Source: Loxodes magnus
Taxonomy: Eukaryota; Ciliophora; Karyorelictea; Loxodida; Loxodidae
Assembly (NCBI GenBank): GCA_946699065.1
Contig: CAMPDV010001440.1
Span: forward strand, 1-64,000
Direction of reading: 5' to 3'
DNA length: 64,000 nt
The translations under genes and the position numbers were made by a program. Under the pieces are notes generated by a model. It was not told the origin of the DNA. It searched no databases and saw only the letters and a program-made list of their open reading frames with translations. Below are positions 53,546 to 64,000 of the stretch, piece after piece; position 1 is the stretch's first letter; every line of letters begins with the position of its first letter.

Positions 53546-56290
53546 CTTAAAAACTGAAATTACTCTTCTTTTCTTACTTTTCTTCTTCACTTCACTTTTA
53601 AACCAACACTTACACACTTTAACTCTTACCTTATAAATGCAACACTTAAAAACTGAAATTACTCTTCTTTTCTTACTTTTCTTCTTCACTTCACTTTTAA
53701 AACTAACACTTACATCTATAACTCTTATCAAAGCAACACTTAAAAACTGAAATTACTCTTCTTTTCTTACTTTTCTTCTTCACTTCACTTTTAAACCAAC
53801 ACTAACACTCTATAACTCCTATCAAAGAAACACTTAAAAACTGATATTACTCTTCTTTTCTTACTTTTCTTCTTCACTTCACTTTTAAACCAACACTTAC
53901 ACACTTTAACTCTTATAAATGCAACACTTAAAAACTGAAATTACTCTTCTTTTCTTACTTTTCTTCTTCACTTCACTTTTAAAACTAACACTTACACACT
54001 ATAACTCCTATCAAAGCAACACTTAAAAACTGAAATTACTCTTCTTTTCTTACTTTTCTTCTTCACTTCACTTTTAAACCAACACTTACATCTATAACTC
54101 TTATCAAAGCAACACTTTAAAACTGAAATTACTCTTCTTTTCTTACTTTTCTTCTTCACTTCACTTTTAAACCAACACTTACACACTTTAACTCTTACCT
54201 TATAAATGCAACACTTAAAAACTGAAATTACTCTTCTTTTCTTACTTTTCTTCTTCACTTCACTTTTAAAACTAACACTTACATCTATAACTCTTAACAA
54301 AGCAACACTTAAAAACTGAAATTACTCTTCTTTTCTTACTTTTCTTCTTCACTTCACTTTTAAACCAACATTTACACTCAATAACTCCTATCAAAGCAAC
54401 ACTTAAAAACTGAAATTACTCTTCTTTTCTTACTTTTCTTCTTCACTTCACTTTTAAACCAACACTTACACACTTTAACTCTTACCTTATAAATGCAACA
54501 CTTAAAAACTGAAATTACTCTTCTTTTCTTACTTTTCTTCTTCACTTCACTTTTAAAACTAACACTTACACACTTTAACTATTACCTTATAAATGCAACA
54601 CTTAAAAACTGAAATTACTCTTCTTTTCTTACTTTTCTTCTTCACTTCACTTTTAAAACTAACACTAACACACTATAACTCCTATCAAAGAAACACTTAA
54701 AAACTGAAATTACTCTTCTTTTCTTACTTTTCTTCTTCACTTCACTTTTAAACTAACACTTACATCTATAACTCTTATCAAAGCAACACTTTAAAACTGA
54801 TATTACTCTTCTTTTCTTACTTTTCTTCTTCACTTCACTTTTAAAACTAACACTTACACACTTTAACTCTTACCTTATAAATGCAACACTTAAAAACTGA
54901 AATTACTCTTCTTTTCTTACTTTTCTTCTTCACTTCACTTTTAAAACTAACACTTACATCTATAACTCCTATCAAAGCAACACTTAAAAACTGAAATTAC
55001 TCTTCTTTTCTTACTTTTCTTCTTCACTTCACTTTTAAACCAACACTTACACACTTTAACTCTTACCTTATAAATGCAACACTTAAAAACTGAAATTACT
55101 CTTCTTTTCTTACTTTTCTTCTTCACTTCACTTTTAAAACTAACACTTACATCTATAACTCTTATCAAAGCAACACTTAAAAACTGAAATTACTCTTCTT
55201 TTCTTACTTTTCTTCTTCACTTCACTTTTAAACCAACACTTACACTCTATAACTCCTATCAAAGAAACACTTAAAAACTGATATTACTCTTCTTTTCTTA
55301 CTTTTCTTCTTCACTTCACTTTTAAACCAACACTTACACACTTTAACTCTTATAAATGCAACACTTAAAAACTGAAATTACTCTTCTTTTCTTACTTTTC
55401 TTCTTCACTTCACTTTTAAAACTAACACTTACACACTATAACTCCTATCAAAGCAACACTTAAAAACTGAAATTACTCTTCTTTTCTTACTTTTCTTCTT
55501 CACTTCACTTTTAAACCAACACTTACATCTATAACTCTTATCAAAGCAACACTTAAAAACTGATATTACTCTTCTTTTCTTACTTTTCTTCTTCACTTCA
55601 CTTTTAAAACCAACACTTACACACTTTAACTCTTACCTTATAAATGCAACACTTAAAAACTGAAATTACTCTTCTTTTCTTACTTTTCTTCTTCACTTCA
55701 CTTTTAAAACTAACACTTACATCTATAACTCTTAACAAAGCAACACTTAAAAACTGAAATTACTCTTCTTTTCTTACTTTTCTTCTTCACTTCACTTTTA
55801 AACCAACATTTACACTCAATAACTCCTATCAAAGCAACACTTAAAAACTGAAATTACTCTTCTTTTCTTACTTTTCTTCTTCACTTCACTTTTAAACCAA
55901 CACTTACACACTTTAACTCTTACCTTATAAATGCAACACTTAAAAACTGAAATTACTCTTCTTTTCTTACTTTTCTTCTTCACTTCACTTTTAAAACTAA
56001 CACTTACACACTTTAACTATTACCTTATAAATGCAACACTTAAAAACTGAAATTACTCTTCTTTTCTTACTTTTCTTCTTCACTTCACTTTTAAAACTAA
56101 CACTTACACACTATAACTCCTATCAAAGCAACACTTAAAAACTGAAATTACTCTTCTTTTCTTACTTTTCTTCTTCACTTCACTTTTAAAACTAACACTT
56201 ACACACTTTAACTATTACCTTATAAATGCAACACTTAAAAACTGAAATTACTCTTCTTTTCTTACTTTTCTTCTTCACTTCACTTTTAAA

Positions 56291-56895
56291 ACTAACACTT
56301 ACATCTATAACTCTATCAAAGCAACACTTAAAAACTGAAATTACTCTTCTTTTCTTACTTTTCTTCTTCACTTCACTTTTAAAACTAACACTTCTTAACT
56401 TATAAATGCAACACTTAAAAACTGAAATTACTCTTCTTTTCTTACTTTTCTTCTTCACTTCACTTTTAAACTAACATTTACACTCAATAACTCTATCAAA
56501 GCAACACTTAAAAACTGAAATTACTCTTCTTTTCTTACTTTTCTTCTTCACTTCACTTTTAAACCAACACTTACACACTTTAACTCTTACCTTATAAATG
56601 CAACACTTAAAAACTGAAATTACTTCACTTCACTTTTTAACACTTACTCTATAACTCTATCAAAGCAACACTTCTGAAATTACTCTTCTTTTCTTACTTT
56701 TCTTCTTCACTTCACTTTTAAACTAACACTTACACTCTATAACTCCTATCAAAGAAACACTTAAAAACTGAAATTACTCTTCTTTTCTTACTTTTCTTCT
56801 TCACTTCACTTTTAAACTAAACTAACACTTACACACTTTAACTTCACTTTTAAAACTAACACTACACACTATAACTACCTTATGCAACACTTAAA
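56291..56895. repeat. Disordered junction of truncated and chimeric monomers
   Basis: Several abnormal units lie in a row: CTCTATCAAAG (short by one base) near 56,311 and 56,490; ACACTTCTTAACTTATAAATG near 56,390 with part of the variable segment lost; GAAATTACTTCACTTCAC near 56,617, losing most of the pyrimidine tract; CAACACTTCTGAAATTAC near 56,666, lacking part of the core; AAACTAAACTAACAC near 56,814; and ACTACCTTATGCAAC near 56,874. It separates the GATATT-bearing domain on the left from the 57-64 kb block family. Confidence 0.87.
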
Positions 56896-56999
56896 AACTG
56901 AAATTACTCTTCTTTTCTTACTTTTCTTCTTCACTTCACTTCACTTTTAAACCAACACTAACACTCTATAACTCCTATCAAAGAAACACTTAAAAACTG

Positions 57000-59630
57000 A
57001 AATTACTCTTCTTTTCTTACTTTTCTTCTTCACTTCACTTTTAAAACTAACACTTACATCTATAACTCTTATCAAAGCAACACTTAAAAACTGAAATTAC
57101 TCTTCTTTTCTTACTTTTCTTCTTCACTTCACTTTTAAACTAACACTTACACACTATAACTCCTATCAAAGAAACACTTAAAAACTGAAATTACTCTTCT
57201 TTTCTTACTTTTCTTCTTCACTTCACTTCACTTTTAAACTAACACTTACACACTTACACTCTATGATTCTTATAAATGCAACACTTAAAAACTGAAATTA
57301 CTCTTCTTTTCTTACTTTACTTCTTCACTTCACTTTTAAAACTAACACTTACACTCTATAACTCTTATAAATGCAACACTTAAAAACTGAAATTACTCTT
57401 CTTTTCTTACTTTTCTTCTTCACTTCACTTTTAAACCAACACTAACACTCTATAACTCCTATCAAAGAAACACTTAAAAACTGAAATTACTCTTCTTTTC
57501 TTACTTTTCTTCTTCACTTCACTTTTAAAACTAACACTTACACACTTTAACTATTACCTTATAAATGCAACACTTAAAAACTGAAATTACTCTTCTTTTC
57601 TTACTTTTCTTCTTCACTTCACTTTTAAAACTAACACTTGCACACTTTGACTCTTATCAAAGCAACACTTAAAAACTGAAATTACTCTTCTTTTCTTACT
57701 TTTCTTCTTCACTTCACTTTTAAAACTAACACTTACACACTTTAACTCTTATCTTATAAATGCAACACTTAAAAACTGAAATTACTCTTCTTTTCTTACT
57801 TTTCTTCTTCACTTCACTTTTAAAACTAACACTTGCACACTTTGACTCTTATCAAAGCAACACTTAAAAACTGAAATTACTCTTCTTTTCTTACTTTTCT
57901 TCTTCACTTCACTTTTAAAACTAACACTTACACACTTTAACTATTACCTTATAAATGCAACACTTAAAAACTGAAATTACTCTTCTTTTCTTACTTTTCT
58001 TCTTCACTTCACTTTTAAAACTAACACTTACACACTTTAACTATTACCTTATAAATGCAACACTTAAAAACTGAAATTACTCTTCTTTTCTTACTTTTCT
58101 TCTTCACTTCACTTCACTTCACTTTTAAACCAACACTAACACTCTATAACTCCTATCAAAGAAACACTTAAAAACTGAAATTACTCTTCTTTTCTTACTT
58201 TTCTTCTTCACTTCACTTTTAAACTAACACTTGCACACTATAACTCCTATCAAAGCAACACTTAAAAACTGAAATTACTCTTCTTTTCTTACTTTTCTTC
58301 TTCACTTCACTTTTAAAACTAACACTTACACACTTTAACTATTACCTTATAAATGCAACACTTAAAAACTGAAATTACTCTTCTTTTCTTACTTTTCTTC
58401 TTCACTTCACTTCACTTCACTTTTAAACCAACACTAACACTCTATAACTCCTATCAAAGAAACACTTAAAAACTGAAATTACTCTTCTTTTCTTACTTTT
58501 CTTCTTCACTTCACTTTTAAAACTAACACTTACACACTTTAACTATTACCTTATAAATGCAACACTTAAAAACTGAAATTACTCTTCTTTTCTTACTTTT
58601 CTTCTTCACTTCACTTCACTTTTAAACCAACACTAACACTCTATAAATCCTATCAAAGAAACACTTAAAAACTGAAATTACTCTTCTTTTCTTACTTTTC
58701 TTCTTCACTTCACTTTTAAAACTAACACTTACACACTTTAACTATTACCTTATAAATGCAACACTTAAAAACTGAAATTACTCTTCTTTTCTTACTTTTC
58801 TTCTTCACTTCACTTTTAAACCAACACTAACACTCTATAACTCCTATCAAAGAAACACTTAAAAACTGAAATTACTCTTCTTTTCTTACTTTTCTTCTTC
58901 ACTTCACTTTTAAAACTAACACTTACACTCTATAACTCTTATAAATGCAACACTTAAAAACTGAAATTTCTCTTCTTTTCTTACTTTTCTTCTTCACTTC
59001 ACTTTTAAACTAACACTTACACACTTTAACTCTTATAAATGCAACACTTAAAAACTGAAATTACTCTTCTTTTCTTACTTTTCTTCTTCACTTCACTTTT
59101 AAACCAACACTTACACACTTTAACTCTTATCAAAGCAACACTTAAAAACTGAAATTACTCTTCTTTTCTTACTTTTCTTCTTCACTTCACTTTTAAAACT
59201 AACACTTACACTCTATAACTCTTATAAATGCAACACTTAAAAACTGAAATTACTCTTCTTTTCTTACTTTTCTTCTTCACTTCACTTTTAAAACTAACAC
59301 TTACATCTATAACTCTTATCAAAGCAACACTTAAAAACTGAAATTACTCTTCTTTTCTTACTTTTCTTCTTCACTTCACTTTTAAAACTAACACTTACAC
59401 ACTATAACTCCTATCAAAGAAACACTTAAAAACTGAAATTACTCTTCTTTTCTTACTTTTCTTCTTCACTTCACTTTTAAAACTAACACTTACACACTAT
59501 AACTCTTAACAAAGCAACACTTAAAAACTGAAATTACTCTTCTTTTCTTACTTTTCTTCTTCACTTCACTTTTAAAACTAACACTTACACACTTTGACTC
59601 TTATCAAAGCAACACTTAAAAACTGAAATT
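57000..59630. repeat. Block family, copy 1 (~2.63 kb)
   Basis: Begins with normal units, then a unit with CACACTTACACTCTATGATTC (57,251-57,271) followed by the TTACTTTACTTCTTC variant near 57,313. Later markers are the triple CACTT end near 58,110, CTATAAATCC at 58,641 and CTGAAATTTCTC at 58,961. Copy 2 lies 2,626 bp downstream. Confidence 0.85.
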
Positions 59631-60470
59631 ACTCTTCTTTTCTTACTTTTCTTCTTCACTTCACTTTTAAAACTAACACTTACATCTATAACTCTTATCA
59701 AAGCAACACTTAAAAACTGAAATTACTCTTCTTTTCTTACTTTTCTTCTTCACTTCACTTTTAAACTAACACTTACACACTATAACTCCTATCAAAGAAA
59801 CACTTAAAAACTGAAATTACTCTTCTTTTCTTACTTTTCTTCTTCACTTCACTTCACTTTTAAACTAACACTTACACACTTACACTCTATGATTCTTATA
59901 AATGCAACACTTAAAAACTGAAATTACTCTTCTTTTCTTACTTTACTTCTTCACTTCACTTTTAAAACTAACACTTACACTCTATAACTCTTATAAATGC
60001 AACACTTAAAAACTGAAATTACTCTTCTTTTCTTACTTTTCTTCTTCACTTCACTTTTAAACCAACACTAACACTCTATAACTCCTATCAAAGAAACACT
60101 TAAAAACTGAAATTACTCTTCTTTTCTTACTTTTCTTCTTCACTTCACTTTTAAAACTAACACTTACACACTTTAACTATTACCTTATAAATGCAACACT
60201 TAAAAACTGAAATTACTCTTCTTTTCTTACTTTTCTTCTTCACTTCACTTTTAAAACTAACACTTGCACACTTTGACTCTTATCAAAGCAACACTTAAAA
60301 ACTGAAATTACTCTTCTTTTCTTACTTTTCTTCTTCACTTCACTTTTAAAACTAACACTTACACACTTTAACTCTTATCTTATAAATGCAACACTTAAAA
60401 ACTGAAATTACTCTTCTTTTCTTACTTTTCTTCTTCACTTCACTTTTAAAACTAACACTTGCACACTTTG

Positions 60471-60502
60471 AAATTACTCTTCTTTTCTTACTTTTCTTCT
60501 TC
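60471..60502. repeat. 32-bp insertion of pyrimidine tract into variable segment
   Basis: Where copies 1 and 3 read CACACTTTGACTCTTATC, this copy has 32 bases of ordinary GAAATTAC-plus-pyrimidine-tract sequence between CTTTG and ACTCTTATC. The join points share TGA/GA and CAC/ACT words, which suggests template switching or a microhomology-mediated event within the array. Confidence 0.85.
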
Positions 60503-60949
60503 ACTCTTATCAAAGCAACACTTAAAAACTGAAATTACTCTTCTTTTCTTACTTTTCTTCTTCACTTCACTTTTAAAACTAACACTTACACACTTTAACT
60601 ATTACCTTATAAATGCAACACTTAAAAACTGAAATTACTCTTCTTTTCTTACTTTTCTTCTTCACTTCACTTTTAAAACTAACACTTACACACTTTAACT
60701 ATTACCTTATAAATGCAACACTTAAAAACTGAAATTACTCTTCTTTTCTTACTTTTCTTCTTCACTTCACTTCACTTCACTTTTAAACCAACACTAACAC
60801 TCTATAACTCCTATCAAAGAAACACTTAAAAACTGAAATTACTCTTCTTTTCTTACTTTTCTTCTTCACTTCACTTTTAAACTAACACTTGCACACTATA
60901 ACTCCTATCAAAGCAACACTTAAAAACTGAAATTACTCTTCTTTTCTTA

Positions 60950-61075
60950 CTTTTAACACTTCTTCACTTCACTTTTAAACCAACACTTACACTCTATAAC
61001 TCCTATCAAAGAAATTACTCTTCTTTTCTTACTTTTCTTCTTCACTTCACTTTTAAACCAACAAACACTTAAAAA
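60950..61075. repeat. Cluster of three lesions in adjacent monomers
   Basis: Near 60,951 the tract reads CTTTTAACACTTCTTCAC instead of CTTTTCTTCTTCAC. Near 61,007 TATCAAAGAAATTACTC has lost the core between CAAAGAAA and TTACTC. Near 61,058 AACCAACAAACACTTAAAAAC has lost most of the variable segment. The corresponding units in copy 3 (about 62,440-62,540) are normal. Confidence 0.85.
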
Positions 61076-61169
61076 CTGAAATTACTCTTCTTTTCTTACT
61101 TTTCTTCTTCACTTCACTTTTAAAACTAACACTTACATCTATAACTCTTATCAAAGCAACACTTAAAAA

Positions 61170-63640
61170 CTGAAATTACTCTTCTTTTCTTACTTTTCTT
61201 CTTCACTTCACTTTTAAACTAACACTTACACACTATAACTCCTATCAAAGAAACACTTAAAAACTGAAATTACTCTTCTTTTCTTACTTTTCTTCTTCAC
61301 TTCACTTTTAAAACTAACACTTACACTCTATAACTCTTATCAAAACAACACTTAAAAACTGAAATTACTCTTCTTTTCTTACTTTTCTTCTTCACTTCAC
61401 TTCACTTTTAAACTAACACTTACACACTTACACTCTATGATTCTTATAAATGCAACACTTAAAAACTGAAATTACTCTTCTTTTCTTACTTTACTTCTTC
61501 ACTTCACTTTTAAAACTAACACTTACACTCTATAACTCTTATAAATGCAACACTTAAAAACTGAAATTACTCTTCTTTTCTTACTTTTCTTCTTCACTTC
61601 ACTTTTAAACCAACACTAACACTCTATAACTCCTATCAAAGAAACACTTAAAAACTGAAATTACTCTTCTTTTCTTACTTTTCTTCTTCACTTCACTTTT
61701 AAAACTAACACTTACACACTTTAACTATTACCTTATAAATGCAACACTTAAAAACTGAAATTACTCTTCTTTTCTTACTTTTCTTCTTCACTTCACTTTT
61801 AAAACTAACACTTGCACACTTTGACTCTTATCAAAGCAACACTTAAAAACTGAAATTACTCTTCTTTTCTTACTTTTCTTCTTCACTTCACTTTTAAAAC
61901 TAACACTTACACACTTTAACTCTTATCTTATAAATGCAACACTTAAAAACTGAAATTACTCTTCTTTTCTTACTTTTCTTCTTCACTTCACTTTTAAAAC
62001 TAACACTTGCACACTTTGACTCTTATCAAAGCAACACTTAAAAACTGAAATTACTCTTCTTTTCTTACTTTTCTTCTTCACTTCACTTTTAAAACTAACA
62101 CTTACACACTTTAACTATTACCTTATAAATGCAACACTTAAAAACTGAAATTACTCTTCTTTTCTTACTTTTCTTCTTCACTTCACTTTTAAAACTAACA
62201 CTTACACACTTTAACTATTACCTTATAAATGCAACACTTAAAAACTGAAATTACTCTTCTTTTCTTACTTTTCTTCTTCACTTCACTTCACTTCACTTTT
62301 AAACCAACACTAACACTCTATAACTCCTATCAAAGAAACACTTAAAAACTGAAATTACTCTTCTTTTCTTACTTTTCTTCTTCACTTCACTTTTAAACTA
62401 ACACTTGCACACTATAACTCCTATCAAAGCAACACTTAAAAACTGAAATTACTCTTCTTTTCTTACTTTTCTTCTTCACTTCACTTTTAAACCAACACTT
62501 ACACTCTATAACTCCTATCAAAGAAACACTTAAAAACTGAAATTACTCTTCTTTTCTTACTTTTCTTCTTCACTTCACTTTTAAAACTAACACTTACACA
62601 CTTTGACTCTTATCAAAGAAACACTTAAAAACTGAAATTACTCTTCTTTTCTTACTTTTCTTCTTCACTTCACTTTTAAAACTAACACTTATACTCTATA
62701 ACTCCTATCAAAGAAACACTTAAAAACTGAAATTACTCTTCTTTTCTTACTTTTCTTCTTCACTTCACTTTTAAAACTAACACTTACACACTTTAACTAT
62801 TACCTTATAAATGCAACACTTAAAAACTGAAATTACTCTTCTTTTCTTACTTTTCTTCTTCACTTCACTTCACTTTTAAACCAACACTAACACTCTATAA
62901 ATCCTATCAAAGAAACACTTAAAAACTGAAATTACTCTTCTTTTCTTACTTTTCTTCTTCACTTCACTTTTAAAACTAACACTTACACACTTTAACTATT
63001 ACCTTATAAATGCAACACTTAAAAACTGAAATTACTCTTCTTTTCTTACTTTTCTTCTTCACTTCACTTCACTTTTAAACCAACACTAACACTCTATAAC
63101 TCCTATCAAAGAAACACTTAAAAACTGAAATTACTCTTCTTTTCTTACTTTTCTTCTTCACTTCACTTTTAAAACTAACACTTACACTCTATAACTCTTA
63201 TAAATGCAACACTTAAAAACTGAAATTTCTCTTCTTTTCTTACTTTTCTTCTTCACTTCACTTTTAAACTAACACTTACACACTTTAACTCTTATAAATG
63301 CAACACTTAAAAACTGAAATTACTCTTCTTTTCTTACTTTTCTTCTTCACTTCACTTTTAAACCAACACTTACACACTTTAACTCTTATCTTATAAATGC
63401 AACACTTAAAAACTGAAATTACTCTTCTTTTCTTACTTTACTTCTTCACTTCACTTTTAAAACTAACACTTACACTCTATAACTCTTATAAATGCAACAC
63501 TTAAAAACTGAAATTACTCTTCTTTTCTTACTTTTCTTCTTCACTTCACTTTTAAAACTAACACTTACATCTATAACTCTTATCAAAGCAACACTTAAAA
63601 ACTGAAATTACTCTTCTTTTCTTACTTTTCTTCTTCACTT
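61170..63640. repeat. Block family, copy 3
   Basis: CTATGATTCT at 61,435 is 1,548 bp from copy 2 and 4,174 bp from copy 1. Before that point the offset to copy 2 is 1,453 bp, because copy 3 has an extra medium-length unit (near 61,310, with CAAAACAAC). The right half keeps CTATAAATCC at 62,895 and CTGAAATTTCTC at 63,220, at offsets of about 4,254-4,259 bp from copy 1. TTACTTTACTTCTTC recurs near 63,437. Confidence 0.83.
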
Positions 63641-64000
63641 CACTTTTAAAACTAACACTTACACACTTTGACTCCTATCAAAGAAACACTTAAAAACTGA
63701 AATTACTCTTCTTTTCTTACTTTTCTTCTTCACTTCACTTTTAAAACTAACACTTACACACTATAACTCTTAACAAAGCAACACTTAAAAACTGAAATTA
63801 CTCTTCTTTTCTTACTTTTCTTACTTTTCTTCTTCACTTCACTTTTAAACTAACACTTACACACTATAACTCCTATCAAAGAAACACTTAAAAACTGAAA
63901 TTACTCTTCTTTTCTTACTTTTCTTCTTCACTTCACTTTTAAACTAACACTTACATCTATAACTCTTATCAAAGCAACACTTAAAAACTGAAATTACTCT
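63640..64000. repeat. Right edge of window, ordinary monomers
   Basis: Four to five ordinary units, one carrying the doubled TACTTTTCTT insertion near 63,815. The window ends inside a monomer core (ACTGAAATTACTCT), so the array continues to the right. Confidence 0.9.

Larger units (their letters stand above)
59630..61170. repeat. Block family, copy 2, truncated and rearranged
   Basis: CTATGATTCT at 59,887 matches copy 1 at 57,261 (2,626 bp), and units before and after agree. It departs from the other copies by a 32-bp internal insertion at 60,471-60,502 and a cluster of lesions at 60,950-61,075, and it lacks the right half present in copies 1 and 3. Confidence 0.85.
1..64000. repeat. Satellite DNA array, ~93-100 bp monomer, spans entire window
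   Basis: Every line of the window can be aligned to one monomer of about 93-100 bp, always in the same orientation. Invariant landmarks recur in each unit: CTAAC or CCAAC near the start, CAACACTTAAAAACTGAAAT in the middle, then a pyrimidine-rich tract ending CTTCACTTCACTTTT. At about 95 bp per unit this is roughly 670 copies. Both window edges cut through the array. Base composition is strongly asymmetric: a hand count of one 94-bp unit gives about 2 G and 25 C on the + strand, so the minus strand is purine-rich. No stretch above 300 bases lacks the repeat, and no gene interrupts it. By analogy with other eukaryotic satellites a centromeric or heterochromatic location is likely, but nothing in the sequence proves it. 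Confidence 0.98.

Noticed and set aside
56291..56895. Possible transposon insertion at the disordered junction
   Set aside because: All of the sequence can be explained as shortened or fused monomers; there are no terminal inverted repeats, target-site duplications or foreign sequence.
1..64000. CRISPR array
   Set aside because: Units are contiguous and similar along their whole length, with no unique spacers between short repeats; there is no cas gene, and the array is far larger than known CRISPR arrays.
1..64000. Tandem coding repeats of one giant repetitive protein gene
   Set aside because: Mixed unit lengths of 93, 94, 95, 99, 100 and 104 bp break every frame within a few monomers, and all six frames meet frequent stops.
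1..64000. Telomere repeat or known centromeric satellite (alpha satellite, CENP-B box)
   Set aside because: No short G-rich telomere unit is present, the monomer is about 95 bp and not 171 bp, and the near absence of CpG rules out a CENP-B box. I do not recognise the family and do not assign it to a species.

Overview
The whole window is one continuous tandem-repeat (satellite) array. The first and last bases both lie inside repeat units, so the array is longer than 64 kb. I found no unique sequence, protein-coding gene, RNA gene, transposon or CRISPR array. The monomer is about 93-100 bp, giving roughly 670 units head to tail in one orientation. A contiguous satellite array this long points to a eukaryotic nuclear genome (centromeric, pericentromeric, subtelomeric or other heterochromatic DNA), probably assembled from long reads. 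The sequence does not let me name the organism.

Each monomer has a constant half and a variable half. The constant half is a near-identical core (CAACACTTAAAAACTGAAAT) followed by a pyrimidine-rich tract ending in CTTCACTTCACTTTT. The variable half defines length classes: long units (99-100 bp) with ACCTTATAAATG, medium units (94-95 bp) with CTTATAAATG, and short units (93-94 bp) with TATCAAAG or TTAACAAAG. A single A indel (AAACC versus AAAACT) adds 1 bp. The + strand is almost free of G (about 2 per monomer against about 25 C), and I saw only two CpG sites in 64 kb.

Above the monomer level the array is a patchwork of larger duplications, recognised by shared rare variants at constant offsets. 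They are: about 5.6 kb duplicated at 9,620/9,801 bp offset (about 8.25-14.1 kb with 17.87-23.9 kb); a related segment at about 5.0-6.6 kb; an 878-bp tandem pair (15.1-16.5 kb); a 1,825-bp pair (23.5-26.5 kb); 1,531-, 962- and 4,033-bp relationships (28.35-34 kb); a very similar 1,430-bp tandem pair (41.78-44.65 kb); a 1,731-bp pair (46.84-50.4 kb); a 1,639-bp pair (50.2-52.6 kb); a 292-bp trimer repeated about 2.7 times (51.1-51.9 kb); and a block of about 2.6 kb present three times in altered forms (57-64 kb). Disordered units at 45.3 kb, 56.3-56.9 kb and 60.5-61.1 kb mark recombination scars or block boundaries.

The open frames of 61-121 codons are all on the minus strand. They arise because the 99-bp unit is exactly 33 codons and has one stop-free frame. 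They start only at TTG or GTG, end as soon as a unit of another length is met, and are not annotated as genes. The interest here is structural: multi-scale amplification of a strongly strand-asymmetric satellite, with regionally restricted variants that would let its duplication history be reconstructed.
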